Source: Lunularia cruciata (taxonomy: Eukaryota > Streptophyta > Marchantiopsida > Lunulariales > Lunulariaceae). From it: 64,000 nt of DNA. Below are positions 23,208-33,732 of the stretch, piece after piece; within the stretch, counting starts at the first letter, position 1; the number at the start of each line of letters is the position of its first letter. Under the pieces are notes generated by a model. The model searched no databases, was not told the DNA's origin, and saw only the letters and a program-made list of their open reading frames with translations. The DNA lies in assembly GCA_948567375.1 (NCBI GenBank), contig OX419760.1, forward strand, positions 7,750,001 to 7,814,000, read 5' to 3'. The position numbers and the translations under genes were made by a program.

Positions 23208-23938
23208 TGTAATACCAATAGTTAGAAAGATGATCTAGAGATGAAATTTGGTTTGGTAATATGTATAAGGATGTTATACATGAGAGACTAAGTAGATAAG
23301 CTAGAGGTATCACCAAAAGAGTACTTCTACTAATAGACTAAAAACCATAATATGCTTGGAAACTTTAGAATCAATAGCTAGGCATATGATCTAGAGGTAA
23401 AACTTGGGATGGAGACATTTGGAAGGATGTTACACATGATAGAGAATGTATATCAGATAGAGTTATCACCAAAAGAGCACTTCTACTAATAAGACAGAAG
23501 TTGAAAATAACCTAAAATATTTAAAGGTATTTTTGGAGGCCTAAACAGATGAATTAGGCCTCAAATATGTTTGCACCCAACTCCTCTGATTTGTTTTGTC
23601 AAGAGCTTTCCAATGGTACCTTACCCCTGCAATTCTGAGCTTCCTACAAGAAGTTCCCTAAAGATTCTCTTTGGTCAAACCCATTTGACTAACTAGATAG
23701 GACAAGGATTGACATGTCACCCATCCAAACAACTAATCCAAGGATGGAGTTGCTAACATGTCACCAATCCATGTATTTGATCCAAGGGTGGAGCTTCCTT
23801 TGGGGGATCCTCTTTGCTATATAATAAAGTGAAGGTGCTCCTTTGAGGCATCAAAGGATTGAGTGTGAAATCTATGTTTTCTCTCTTGTATCTCTCTTGA
23901 AGAGTTCTTTGGCCCTTGGAGTATTATAATGGTTTCAG
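23208..23938 (+). repeat. C 5' LTR
   Basis: About 731 bp, TGTAATACCAATAG to GGAGTATTATA. Its first about 155 bp are imperfectly repeated (GATGATCTAGAG near 23230 again as ATGATCTAGAGG near 23384; ATCACCAAAAGAG twice). Confidence 0.88.
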
Positions 23939-23939
23939 A

Positions 23940-23951
23940 GTGAATGTTTTA
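23940..23951 (+). other. C primer-binding site
   Basis: TGGTTTCAGAGT, initiator tRNA-Met type with two differences. Confidence 0.75.
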
Positions 23952-24059
23952 ATCCAAGAGAGTGGATCACCCCTCTTGGAAGAACACAAGCTACTAAAAC
24001 TAAGTAATTTGAGGTGGAGAACATAGTGCAATTGCAAGACTTGGGAAGAGCTTTAGAGA

Positions 24060-25580
24060 GTGGGTGGGATGGATGCACCAAGAAGAAAATTTTCTACACC
24101 TAGTTTCCCATTCTTGAATCCATTCCACATCAAGATTATGTACATCCAAAGTGAGCAAATTAGAATATTACTAGTTTATCACTTTGGAGCAAAATTCATG
24201 GACAAAGTGATGAATTCACCAAACCCGGTGATTCTACCTGTGGTAGTATACGATAGAGTGTGATTTGAAAATCTATCATTCTATTATGATGTTATGGATC
24301 TGAATGTACCAAATCCACACCCTTTCAACATGCAAATAGAAAACCGTTATGTAGTCCAAAAAGAAAAAATGATGCTTAGGGATTTTGTAGTCCGCAATTT
24401 TGGTGAGAAATATTATCAACAAGTGATAGCCTTTGAGGTCCCAATGGTAGTCCCTACAATTTTTTCACCCTCTTGAATGATCATTCTAACTCTATTGAAG
24501 TAGGAAGTAGCAAGTGAACATTGGTTGTGTAAGAATCATGGATCTGTAGTTGCAAGAGTTGATGTAAGGAATGTAGGGGACCGAGTTGAAAGCATTTTGA
24601 GAAATCAAGATGACCATGGAGGAATTGCAAAATCAAGTACATGCTCTCAAGAAGGATCAAGTAATGCAAGAAGGGGAGCCGTCTCAACAACCAACACCAA
24701 CAATTGAAGTACTTGGAGAGTTATGCATGCTGATGACACTAATTCCAATCAACAACAAATCCATATTGTTACTACAAATGAAAAAGACATGCAATATTGA
24801 GCCTTAAAAGGAACAATGTTCCATGGGAGTAGTGAAAAATTGGATTTCAAGAATGAATCGATACCTTTGATTATTCACAATGGAGATCACTAATCATTTT
24901 GTAGGTGTGTTTGCCTGTGGGTATATGACCAATAAGGCCCTTACATGGTATGATGCTTGGGAATGATCATTGCTAGTAGAAGGAAGAGAGGTCACTTGGA
25001 CAGCCATGCAAAAAGGGCTGCTCAAGAATTTCCAATATGTGGATTCCGTGCAAATGGCCCCAACCAGACTCTGGAGGTTGAAGTAGAAGAATAGCATACA
25101 AGAGTACATGGGGGCATTTCTAGATCTACAAGTTGCGATAACCAATATGAGTCTAGCTGAAGCTCTTGACAATTTCAAGAGAGGATTAAAAGAGCGGATT
25201 TGCCAATAGGTTATGGTGCAAAATCCTTGTATTGTTTTTGAAACCATAGCCATTGTGTGCCCAAAGGATAGCAAGGGCAATTGGAGGAGGTGAAGCAATA
25301 ACACCGATGAAAAACTATCGGGCTGAGACACACCATTTTGGTGGAGCAGTACCTATGAAATTGGGCAACATTTGGTTCTAAGATAGAGGAGCAAGACCTC
25401 TCCAAGGAGAACAGGGACGGGTCAAAGAAAGGAGAGAAGGAGTCCCATGGGGAGAAGGGGCTAGAGTAGAACAACAATGATGTTACAATTGTGGCAGAAT
25501 TGGGCACATAGCCATCAATTGTCATGCTTGGCATCTGAGAGGTCCTCGGCTTCCATACAAGTGACCTCTGAACCACATGG
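24060..25580 (+). pseudogene. C gag
   Basis: Open stretches include PHPFNMQIENRYVV and MMLRDFVVRNFGEKYYQQVI (24294-24476). The core follows: MTNKALTWYDAWE near 24930, REVTWTAMQKGLLKNFQ near 24990 and LAEALDNFKRGLKERICQ near 25160, as in the Retrotrans_gag domain. A complete CCHC zinc knuckle, CYNCGRIGHIAINC, lies at 25481-25522, unlike the broken knuckles of A3, B1 and B2. Stops and frame changes separate these parts. Confidence 0.8.
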
Positions 25581-25699
25581 AGAGACAAATTGAAGAAGAA
25601 GATATGGAAACCACATTGGAAAACAAAGATCACCAGTAAATGTACCTTGTGGCCTTACTAGCTTGGTGAAGAAGAATAAAAGGGGGGGGAGGAAGAGGA

Positions 25700-26187
25700 C
25701 AAGTGTGCAAAGAAGGAGGAAGATAAATTCACAATTAATTGTTGTAAATGGAGTGCTAGAAGGCAATCCAATGAGAGTATTAATAGACCCTATGGCAACA
25801 GAGAATTTCTTGTCTTGCTATGTTGCAATAAGGTTGGGGATGAAACTAGGGAAGGATGAGAAGGACAAAGTAGAGTTACCTAATGGTCAAAGGGAGAGGA
25901 TTGAGTCATTACCTAGAAAAGTAATACTCTCTATAGGAGGATATCAAGAAGCAATCAAGTAGCAAGTGATACAACTAGCTCATTATGATGCAATCTTGGG
26001 TATGCCATGGATGGAACACTACAACTCCACAATGGATTGGAGAAAGAAAGTAGTGAAAACTAGTCAATGGAAAATCTTTATGATTAAAGGAAGATCACAA
26101 AGGCAAGAGTTGCATTTATATGTCATAAAGACCACATTTATTGGTAAGATAGATAGATGTTTCATGCATTTAAAAAGAGAAATCTAG
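25700..26187 (+). pseudogene. C protease and linker
   Basis: Open from about 25663 to 25962 and again 25966-26187. The segment LIVVNGVLEGNPMRVLID, then MATENFLSCYVAIRLGM, then HYDAILGMPWMEHYNSTMDW is the retropepsin fold of this family. The active-site triad reads D-P-M, which should be inactive. B1 and B2 have D-L-G at the same place, also not the standard D-S/T-G. Confidence 0.75.
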
Positions 26188-26219
26188 AGTGCCCAACACA
26201 ATGGATAAATTCCTAAGAA

Positions 26220-27560
26220 ATTGAAAGGTGTGGTCAATGAGTTCCAAGATGTCTTTCCGGATGAATTACCTACAAGTTAACTACCAAAAAGGAGAGTAGA
26301 TCATAAAATCAAGATACATCATGGGAAGACACCTCCTTGTAAGGTCCCATATCTACTATCACCTTAGGAGTTGGAGGAGTGTAAGGCTCAAATCAAGAAT
26401 ATGTTGCAACAAGGGTTTATCTAACCCATCATATCTCTATATGGGGCTCCTGTATTGTTTGTGAAGAAGAAGGACGGAACAATGCACATGTGCATCAACT
26501 ACCAGGACTGAATCAACAAATGATGAAGAACAAATATCCATTACCTCACATGGATGACTTGTTTGATCAACTCAATGGGCAAGGTACTTCACCAAACTTG
26601 ATTTGCAAAGCGGTTACAACCAAATCAGGATTGCAGAAGAAGACATACACAAAATGGCCTTTTGAACAAGGTATGGTCACTTTGAGTACTTGGTGATGCC
26701 GTTTGGCCTCACCAATGCTCCAACCACTTTCATGAGTTTGATGAATGATATATTTTTCCATACTTGGATAAACCTATTGTCATTTTTCTTGATGACATCT
26801 TAGTTTACAGTAGGACCCTGACAGAGCACAAGCAACATTTGCAAGAAGTCCTTAAGATTCTATGATAGAATCAATTGTATGCCAAAATCTCAAAGTGTGA
26901 GTTTGGCAAATCTAAAGTAGAATACTTAGGGCATAGAGTAAGTGCAGAGGGCATCCAAGTGTTAATAGATAAAATAGAGGTTATTCAAAAATGGAGTGCT
27001 CCAAAAGATCAGACTGAAGTCCAGAGTTTATTGGATTGATGGGGTTTTATTATCAATTTGTCAAGGATTTCTCCAAGATTTCACAACCCCTGACCGCACT
27101 ATTAGGCAAGGGGAAGAGGTGGATATGGGGAACCACTCAAGAATTGGCCTTTCAAGAGTTGAAAGATGCATTACTACATGCACCAACCTTGAAAAGGTAT
27201 GACCCAAAATGTCCAATCAAGATGGCTACAGATGCATCAGGTCTAGCAATAGGAGCAATCCTACAACAAGAATGGAAAGATGGATGGCACCCAATTGCAT
27301 ATTTCTCTCGTAAGTTGCTATTGGCAGATTGCAACTATCACACCACCAAATGAGAAGAGCTGGTCATTGTCCTTGCAACTAAGCATTGGAAGTACTATTT
27401 GGGTGAGAAGGCATTTGTGTTAGAGATAGACTACAAACCTCTAGTCTACCTCAAGACACAAAACAATCTTTCTTATCAATAGATTTGTTGGGCAGAATGG
27501 AGACAACAATTCAACATGACTACCAGATATGTGGAAGACAAGAAGCAACTTGCAGATGCA
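26220..27560 (+). pseudogene. C reverse transcriptase and RNase H
   Basis: RT starts near 26225 (VVNEFQDVFPDELP). It passes through YGAPVLFVKKKDGT (26435) and has the catalytic FLDDILVYS intact near 26786, followed by SKCEFGKSKVEYLGHRVSAEGIQ. The thumb and connection read MGFYYQFVKDFSKISQPLTA (27036). RNase H shows KMATDASGLAIGAILQQE (27220), PIAYFSRKLL and KHWKYYLGEKAFVLEIDYKPL. Frameshifts near 26520 and 26980-27040 and several stops prevent a single product. Confidence 0.85.
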
Positions 27561-27569
27561 TTCACCCAA

Positions 27570-29000
27570 ATGCCGATGACAAACAATTTGGTGGTGGAAA
27601 TCAAGCTGAACCTTGAATTTTGGTCCAAGATTCTTGTTGTTATAAAAATTGATCCACAGATTGTAGTTACTCAATCATCTAAAGGCATCACCAACATCCA
27701 AGGACTCACCTTCCATGATGGTAGGTTGTGGATCCCAAATGATATGGATCTAAGAAACACCATCCTAGCAAAATATCATGCTTTTGCTATTGTATGTCAT
27801 GTTGGAATGGACAAGACCTTGGATGTAGTCAAACGTCATTACTATTGGTCCAAGATGAGTAACAATGTGATGCAATATGTTTGGAGCTGCCTACTTTGTC
27901 AACAAAATAAGGCTTCTAATCAAGCTCCCACAAGACTCCTCCAACCTCTCTCCACTCCTACACAACATAGGGAACAAGTAAGCATGGATCTGGTTTGTGA
28001 ATTGCCTAAGACCACCTCCGGGTTTGATTCCATTATAGTCTTTGTTGATCGACTCAGCAAAATGATTCATATACATCCTACCACCAAGGATGTGACTGCT
28101 CCACAATTAGCACAATTGTACTTAGATGCAGTCTTTTCCCATCATGGCTTGTCTTGAGTGCTCATCACCGGTAGAGGTACTCAATTCACTAGTTTGTTTT
28201 GGAGAACACTCTTTGGGTTCTTCAAAACCAAATTGGCTATGTCCATAGCTTACCATTCACAGACCAATGGACAAATAGCACTATTGAAGACATGCTTTGG
28301 AGCTTTACTCTGGATGAGCAAGAGAGTTGAGACACCTTACTCCCTTTGGTGGAATTTTCATACAACAATTCAATGAATGCCTCCACATAAGTCACACCAT
28401 TCTTCCTCATGTCTGGAGAGCATCCTATCACTCCTTCAAGCTTGATGAAGGTCTGATCAGTGGCTACCAAGGTGGACATTGTCAACACTTTTGTTTCTAG
28501 AATCCAATAGGGAGTGGAGCACACCAAGCACAAGTTATAGATTGCCCAAAATTGGCAGAAGCAGTATGAAGATGCATACCACTAACACATGGAGTTCAAT
28601 GTGGGAGACTAAGTCTTGGGAGATTAAGTCTGGCTATCAACCACCAACCTCAAGTTAGTTGGTCCTCAAAAGCTCAGACCTCGTTTCCATGGACCTTTCT
28701 TGATCTTGCATCGCATTGGAGCTGTGGCCTATCACCTAGAGATCTTGCCATATATGAAGATCCACCTGGTGTTTCATGTTTCCTTATTATGCCGACATGC
28801 TCCCCGGCCGCCCTACTTCTCTTCTATCCAAGAAAGTTGACCTTGTCCAACCTTGGTTGATGACATAGAGGAGTATGAAGTCAAAAGCATTCTCCAGAAG
28901 CGCATCCAGGGTACTCGCCACCCATGTTTGGAATACCTAGTACATTGGAAAGGGTAACCCTTGTATGAGGCGACATGGGAGCCAGCAGCCAACTTCCAGT
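27570..29000 (+). pseudogene. C integrase and chromodomain
   Basis: The frame 27516-28157 carries the zinc domain (HVGMDKTLDVVKRHYYW, SCLLCQQNK) and the start of the catalytic core (VSMDLVCELPKT, VFVDRLSKMIHI, FSHHGLS). A TGA follows, probably from CGA. The next part reads LITGRGTQFTSLFW, in which glycine replaces the second catalytic aspartate, and the third acidic residue is not recognisable. Near 28890-28990 a chromodomain reads LEYLVHWKG, stop, PLYEATWEPAANF. In chromoviruses this domain binds modified histone H3 and guides insertion into heterochromatin. Confidence 0.83.
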
Positions 29001-29050
29001 GTTAGTGAGACCCTTTGAGCAACAACTTTGCAACGAGGACGTTGCGTCTT

Positions 29051-29060
29051 AAAAGGAGGG
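29051..29060 (+). other. C polypurine tract
   Basis: AAAAGGAGGG directly before the 3' LTR, the usual plus-strand primer. Confidence 0.75.
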
Positions 29061-29064
29061 ATAA

Positions 29065-29761
29065 TCAACAATAATTCCAATAGCTAGAAAGATGATCTAC
29101 AGATTAAATTTGGTTTGGTAACATCTATAATGATGTTATACATGAGGGACTAAGTAGATAAGCTAGAGGTATCACCAAAAGAGTACTTCTACTAATAGGC
29201 CAAAAAACAAAAAATGTTTGGAAACTTTAGAATCAATAGCTAGGCATATGATCTAAGGGTGAAACTTGGGGTGGTGACATCTAGAAGGATATTTAACATG
29301 ATAGAGAACATAGATCAAATAGAGGTATCACCAAAAGAGCACTTCTACTAATAGATGTATATTCTTTTATCACCAAAAGAGCACTTCTATGGTAAAAGGC
29401 TTTCCTTCTCCTCCCCCCATGATTTGTCTCATCCAGAGCTTTCCAATGGTAACTTACCTATGTGATTTTGAGCTTCCTACAAGAAGATTTCCTAAATATT
29501 TCCTTTGGTCAAACCCATTTGACCAACTAGATAGGACAAGGACTGACATATCACCCATCCAAACAACTAATCCAAGGATGGAATTTGTTGACAGGTCACC
29601 AATCCATGTACTTGATCCAAGGGTGGAGTTTCCTTTGAGGAGATCCTCTTACTACATAATAAAGAGAAGGTGCTCCTTTGGGGCATCAGAAGATTGAGTG
29701 TGAAATCTATGTTTTCTCTTGTATCTCTCTTGAAGAGTTCTCTGGTCCTTGGAGTATTACA
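29065..29761 (+). repeat. C 3' LTR
   Basis: Ends GGAGTATTACA before the CAAGC TSD. The 5' end is degraded (expected TGTAATACC), so the start is approximate. It shares the internal duplication with the 5' copy. Confidence 0.85.
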
Positions 29762-31695
29762 CAAGCACAAAGAAGCACTCTATAGGTTGAAACACATGGT
29801 GTCTTCAAGGCCCATTCTTCAACCATATGACCCTCAACTACCCTGTGTGGTTGATTTTGATGCTTTTAACTCTACCATTAGAGTCTTGTTGCAGCAAGAA
29901 TTTCCAAATGGGTTACATCCAATCACTTTTGTGTCACACCAACTAAACACTATAGAAAGAAATCACTCTATTTGAGATTGAGAACAACTAGCAATGGTAT
30001 ATGCTACCAAGGTATGAAGGCATTATCTCTTGGGAAAACAAGTGATCATGCAAACCAATTACAAACCCTTGTTGTAGATATTACATTTGGAGCACATGAA
30101 GAGTTGACATCATCAATGGGAGGAAAAACTACAATTGTTTGATATCAAACTTGAGTACAAACCCAATTGGTTACATGTCATCCATGATGTTCTATCACAA
30201 AAGCCTGATTTGAAGTGTCTTATTCTCATCATGGCGTCAATTAAGATGGTGTCTATAGACTCCAAAGTCCAAATTGAGTTTGGTATAGCTTTACAACAAG
30301 ATCCTTTCTTTTAAATGGTACAAGGTCATCTTGCAGCATGCAACAAGGAGTACAACACATTTTCCTTCAAGGAAATCTTTCTATTATGTGAGGATTGGAT
30401 CTATGTTCTAGGCAAAGGTGATCTTTGACTTGTGCTCCTTCAAGAAGCCCATGACTTACCAATCGCTGGTCACATTGGTGTGGACAAGACCTTGGGTACC
30501 CTCTAACACCAATGGTGGTGGCCCAACATGGCACAAGATGTTTGAGAGTTTGTACAATCTTGTGAGAGTTGTCAATGCAACAAGGCCAGCAACCAAAAAC
30601 TGAGTGGACTCCTTCAACCTCCCCATTCCATTTGCTCAATGGGAACATGTGAGCTTAAATCTCATAACCTCCTTGCCCAAGACAAAGCAAGGTCACACAA
30701 CAATCATGGTATTTGTGGATAAGCTTAGTAAGCAAATCCATTTAGCACCAACCTTTGATATAATGGATGCTCCAACGGTGGCCTAGAACTACTTCAAACA
30801 TCATGGAATATCTTATGCATTCATCTCTGACCGTGACCCTTGTTTCACCTAAAAAAATTGGCAAGCACTCTTCCAGATACTTGGTACCAAGCTTGCTTTG
30901 TCCACAACCTATCATCCTCAAATTGATAGACAAACTAAACATGAAACCACAACTTGGAAGGTATGCTTTGTGCCTTCATCAACATTCACCATACCAATTG
31001 GGATGAGTGTCTTACAACTATTGAGTTTGCCTACAATAATTCCAAATAGGTAAGCATCGGATTCTCTCCATTGTTCTTAATTTTTACCAAGACCCACTTG
31101 TTCTACGTTCCCTTCCCGCTCCTCTTCCATCTTATGTTCCTCATACTTCCACCTTCTTGACGACCACATCTCAATCCCTACAACAAGCCAAATCTCATAT
31201 CCTTGTTGTTGCTCAAAATCATCAAAAACAATATGTGGGACCAACACCATTGTGATCTCACTTTTCAACTTGGTGATAAGATTATGCTTTCCTTTAGTAA
31301 CCTACCCCTTCCACTTAATACCTAAGTTTGTAAACTTGCTCCTAATTAGATAGGTCTATTTAATGTCACCCAAATCATTTCTCCTATTGCTTATTGACTT
31401 GCCTTGCCTTCTCATATGCAAATCCACCTTGTCTTTCATATTTCCAAGTTGAAACCCTTTGTTTCTAATCCATCTTCTGGTGTCCAACCTCCTCCTCCTC
31501 CCATACCTATTGACAATCATGAGGAATATGAAGTTGATCATATCCTTGCACATCACCACATTCAATATAACCACCAACAACATACTAAGTACAAGGTTCT
31601 TTGGACGGGTATCCCTTTCACGATGCCACTTGGGAGTCTCTTTCTCATCTCAAGAATGCACAAATGGCCATCTAGGAGTTTGAACCTTCAATAGT
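29762..31695 (+). pseudogene. A3 RNase H, integrase and chromodomain, second part
   Basis: RNase H continues after C (LPCVVDFDAFNSTIRVLLQQ, PITFVSHQLNTIERN at 29820-29960). The integrase shows HDLPIAGHIGVDKTLGTL-like sequence near 30450, a zinc-binding SCE-CQCNKAS region near 30560, and an open SLNLITSLPKTKQGHTTIMV/FVDKLSKQIHLAP (30604-30786). The C-terminus reads FHISKLKPFVSNPSS (31430). Near 31520-31690 a chromodomain-like EYEVDHILAHH, YKVLWTG and, one frame over, DATWESLSHL are visible. Many stops and shifts are present. Confidence 0.78.
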
Positions 31696-31729
31696 TACAA
31701 GGATGTCACCAACTAGCAATGGAGGAATA

Positions 31730-32232
31730 TATAACAATATGGATTTTACTAACATAGTCAAGACTAATGAAATAATAAATAGGCCAAATTAGCCAAGAAT
31801 ATTCTAGAAGCATCTAGGAAGCTTCTTGGTACCTTCCAAGTATTGGGTAATGTGTATACCAAGTGGTGACTCATAAGAGGAAACTTCTTGGGGGAGCTTC
31901 CTAGCTAGCTTAGCTTGCATAGCAAGTAGGTGGCTTCCAGAAGAAAGCTTCTTGGGAAGCTTCATGGCTAGCTTAGCTTACACGCCAAGTAGGAAACTTC
32001 TAGAAGAAAGCTTCTTGAGAAGCTACCTTGTTAGCTTGACTTCCACTCTAACAGAGCGGCTTTGAAGAAGCTTCTTGAGAAGCTTCTCAAGAGCCTTGTA
32101 TGCTTCCCTATAAATACCAAAGCCCAAGCTCATGCTAGGCATTTGGAGTTTCACTCATTCAAGTATCCCAATGTGATCTTCCACTTTGGTCTTCCATTCT
32201 TTTATTTCTCTCTTTGGTCTTGGTCTTTGACG
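31730..32232 (+). repeat. A3 3' LTR
   Basis: 503 bp, longer than other A LTRs because its U3 carries about three units of a roughly 58-bp repeat (GCTTCTTGG...TAGCTTAGCTTG...GCCAAGTAGG). It has a CCCTATAAATACC box and ends CTTTGACG. A purine-rich GGAGGAATA precedes it. Confidence 0.87.
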
Positions 32233-32237
32233 TTGGA

Positions 32238-33125
32238 GCACTCAATTCACTAGTTTGTTTAGGAGAACACTCTTTGGTGTCTTCAAAACCAAACTTGCCA
32301 TGTACATGGCATACCATTCAAAAACTGATGGACAAACAAAGCTAATCAGGCAAATCACATTATCAAGAACATGCTCTATGGCTTCACCTTTGAGGAGAAA
32401 GAATGGTACGACATCCTACTTCCAATGGTAGAATTTTTCTGCACAATTCATTGAATGCATTTACACAAGTCACACCATTCTTCCTCATGTATTTTGAATA
32501 CCCTTTTATACCTTTGAGCTTGATAAAGGTCCATCTAATAGCCATTAGGTGGTTGACAAAGGTTGATGTTGTCAATGCTTTTGTTCCACAAATCCAATAG
32601 GGTGTGGAGAATGCCAAGCATAGGTTGCAGATAGCCCAAAATTGACAAAAAAAAAATATGTAGATACAGATTGCAAGCATATGGAGTTCAGCATTGGGGA
32701 TAAAGTGCGGCTTTCTACAACAAAACTTATGTTAATTGGCCCTTGTAAGCTCAAATCTTGTTTTATTGGCCATTTTCCCATCATTCATCAAATTGGTACA
32801 ATGGCTTATCACCTAAAAGCTACCGCCACACATGAAGATCCATCTAGTGTTTCCTTGCTATATAGATATGCACTCTGATTGCCTCAATTTCCTCCTATAC
32901 AAGAAGCTTGACTTTGTCCAACATTCATTGATGGCATAGAGGAATATGAAGTTAAATATATTCTCCAAAATACATCCGTGATTCCTGCCACCCACATGTA
33001 GAATATCTTATATAATGGAAAGGATAACCATTTTATGAGGCAATTTGAGAACCCATAGCTAACTTGACCAATGCACAGGGTTAGTGCAATATTTTGAGCA
33101 ACACCTTCACAATGAGGACATTGCA
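32238..33125 (+). pseudogene. B1 integrase and chromodomain, second part
   Basis: The integrase resumes directly after the TSD (QFTSLF-type sequence, then YHSKTDGQT-like near 32320) and continues with VRLSTTKLMLIGPCKLKSCFIGHFPIIH (32700-32790), the usual C-terminal barrel. Around 32990-33065 a chromodomain reads EYLI, stop, WKG, stop, PFYEA, EPIANL. Stops at the tryptophan/tyrosine positions show decay. Confidence 0.75.
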
Positions 33126-33143
33126 TCTTAAAAGAGAGGAGGT

Positions 33144-33732
33144 TGTAATACCATTAGCTAGATAGATTATCTAGAGATGGAAAATAGTTTGCTAATATCT
33201 TTAAGGATGTTATATATGATGGTCTAAGTAGATCAGATAGAGGTGTCACTAAAAATACTTCCATTTATAGGGTAAAGGCAAAAAACACCATGCAAACTTC
33301 AAAGCTAATTTTGGAGACCTAAATCAATGAATTAGGCATAAAAAATTGAAAGATTCCTCCCTCTTTAGATGAGAGGGCATTTCTATCTCCCCCTTGTCTC
33401 ATCAAGAGCTTTCCAATGGTACCTTACCAATACTATTTTGAGCTTCCTAAAAAGACTCCCTAAAGATTCCATTTGGTCAAACTTATTTGACCAACTAAAT
33501 AGGACAATGATCAATATATCACCAATCCATGTAGCTAATCTACATATAGAACTTGTTGATATTTCACCAATCCATGTATTTGATCACATTGTGTGGATCT
33601 TCTTTGCTATATAATAAAGACAAGGTGTTCCTTTGGGATATTGGAGTATTGAGGGATGAAGCCTTATATTTCTTTGGTATTTCTTTTGTTTTTTTTTTTG
33701 CTTGGAGTTTTTCTTATCCTCAAAACATTATA
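33144..33732 (+). repeat. B1 3' LTR with polypurine tract
   Basis: 589 bp, TGTAATACCATTAGCTAG to ACATTATA. The purine run AAAAGAGAGGAGG (33130-33142) lies just before it. Confidence 0.9.

Larger units (their letters stand above)
23208..29761 (+). mobile_element. C: innermost chromovirus, perfect TSD CAAGC
   Basis: 6554 bp, flanked by identical CAAGC (23203-23207 and 29762-29766). It lies in the A3 RNase H, whose sequence resumes AAGCACAAAGAAGCA exactly as in the A4 copy near 41490. It has a 5' LTR (23208-23938), tRNA-Met primer site, gag, protease, RT, RNase H, integrase, chromodomain, polypurine tract (29051-29060) and 3' LTR. It is the best-preserved gypsy copy here but still carries stops and frameshifts. 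The LTRs are B-related with an added internal duplication. Confidence 0.92.
20837..32232 (+). mobile_element. A3: chromovirus in the B1 integrase, interrupted by C
   Basis: A truncated 5' LTR (20837-21114) and a full 3' LTR (31730-32232) lie between TTGGG (20832-20836) and TTGGA (32233-32237), a TSD with one change. The B1 integrase continues on the far side (CTCAATTCACTAGTTTGTTT). Its pol is split by element C inside RNase H. Without C the copy is about 4.8 kb and lacks the end of its 5' LTR, the primer site and the gag N-terminus. Confidence 0.87.
15998..33732 (+). mobile_element. B1: chromovirus in the A2 reverse transcriptase, interrupted by A3
   Basis: The 5' LTR (15998-16629) and 3' LTR (33144-33732) are flanked by a near-perfect 5-bp TSD, GATAG (15993-15997) and GATGG (33733-33737). 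The A2 RT reads through when the element is removed. Its own integrase stops at 20831 and resumes at 32238 after A3. Gag, protease, RT, RNase H, integrase and a chromodomain are all recognisable but decayed. Confidence 0.88.
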
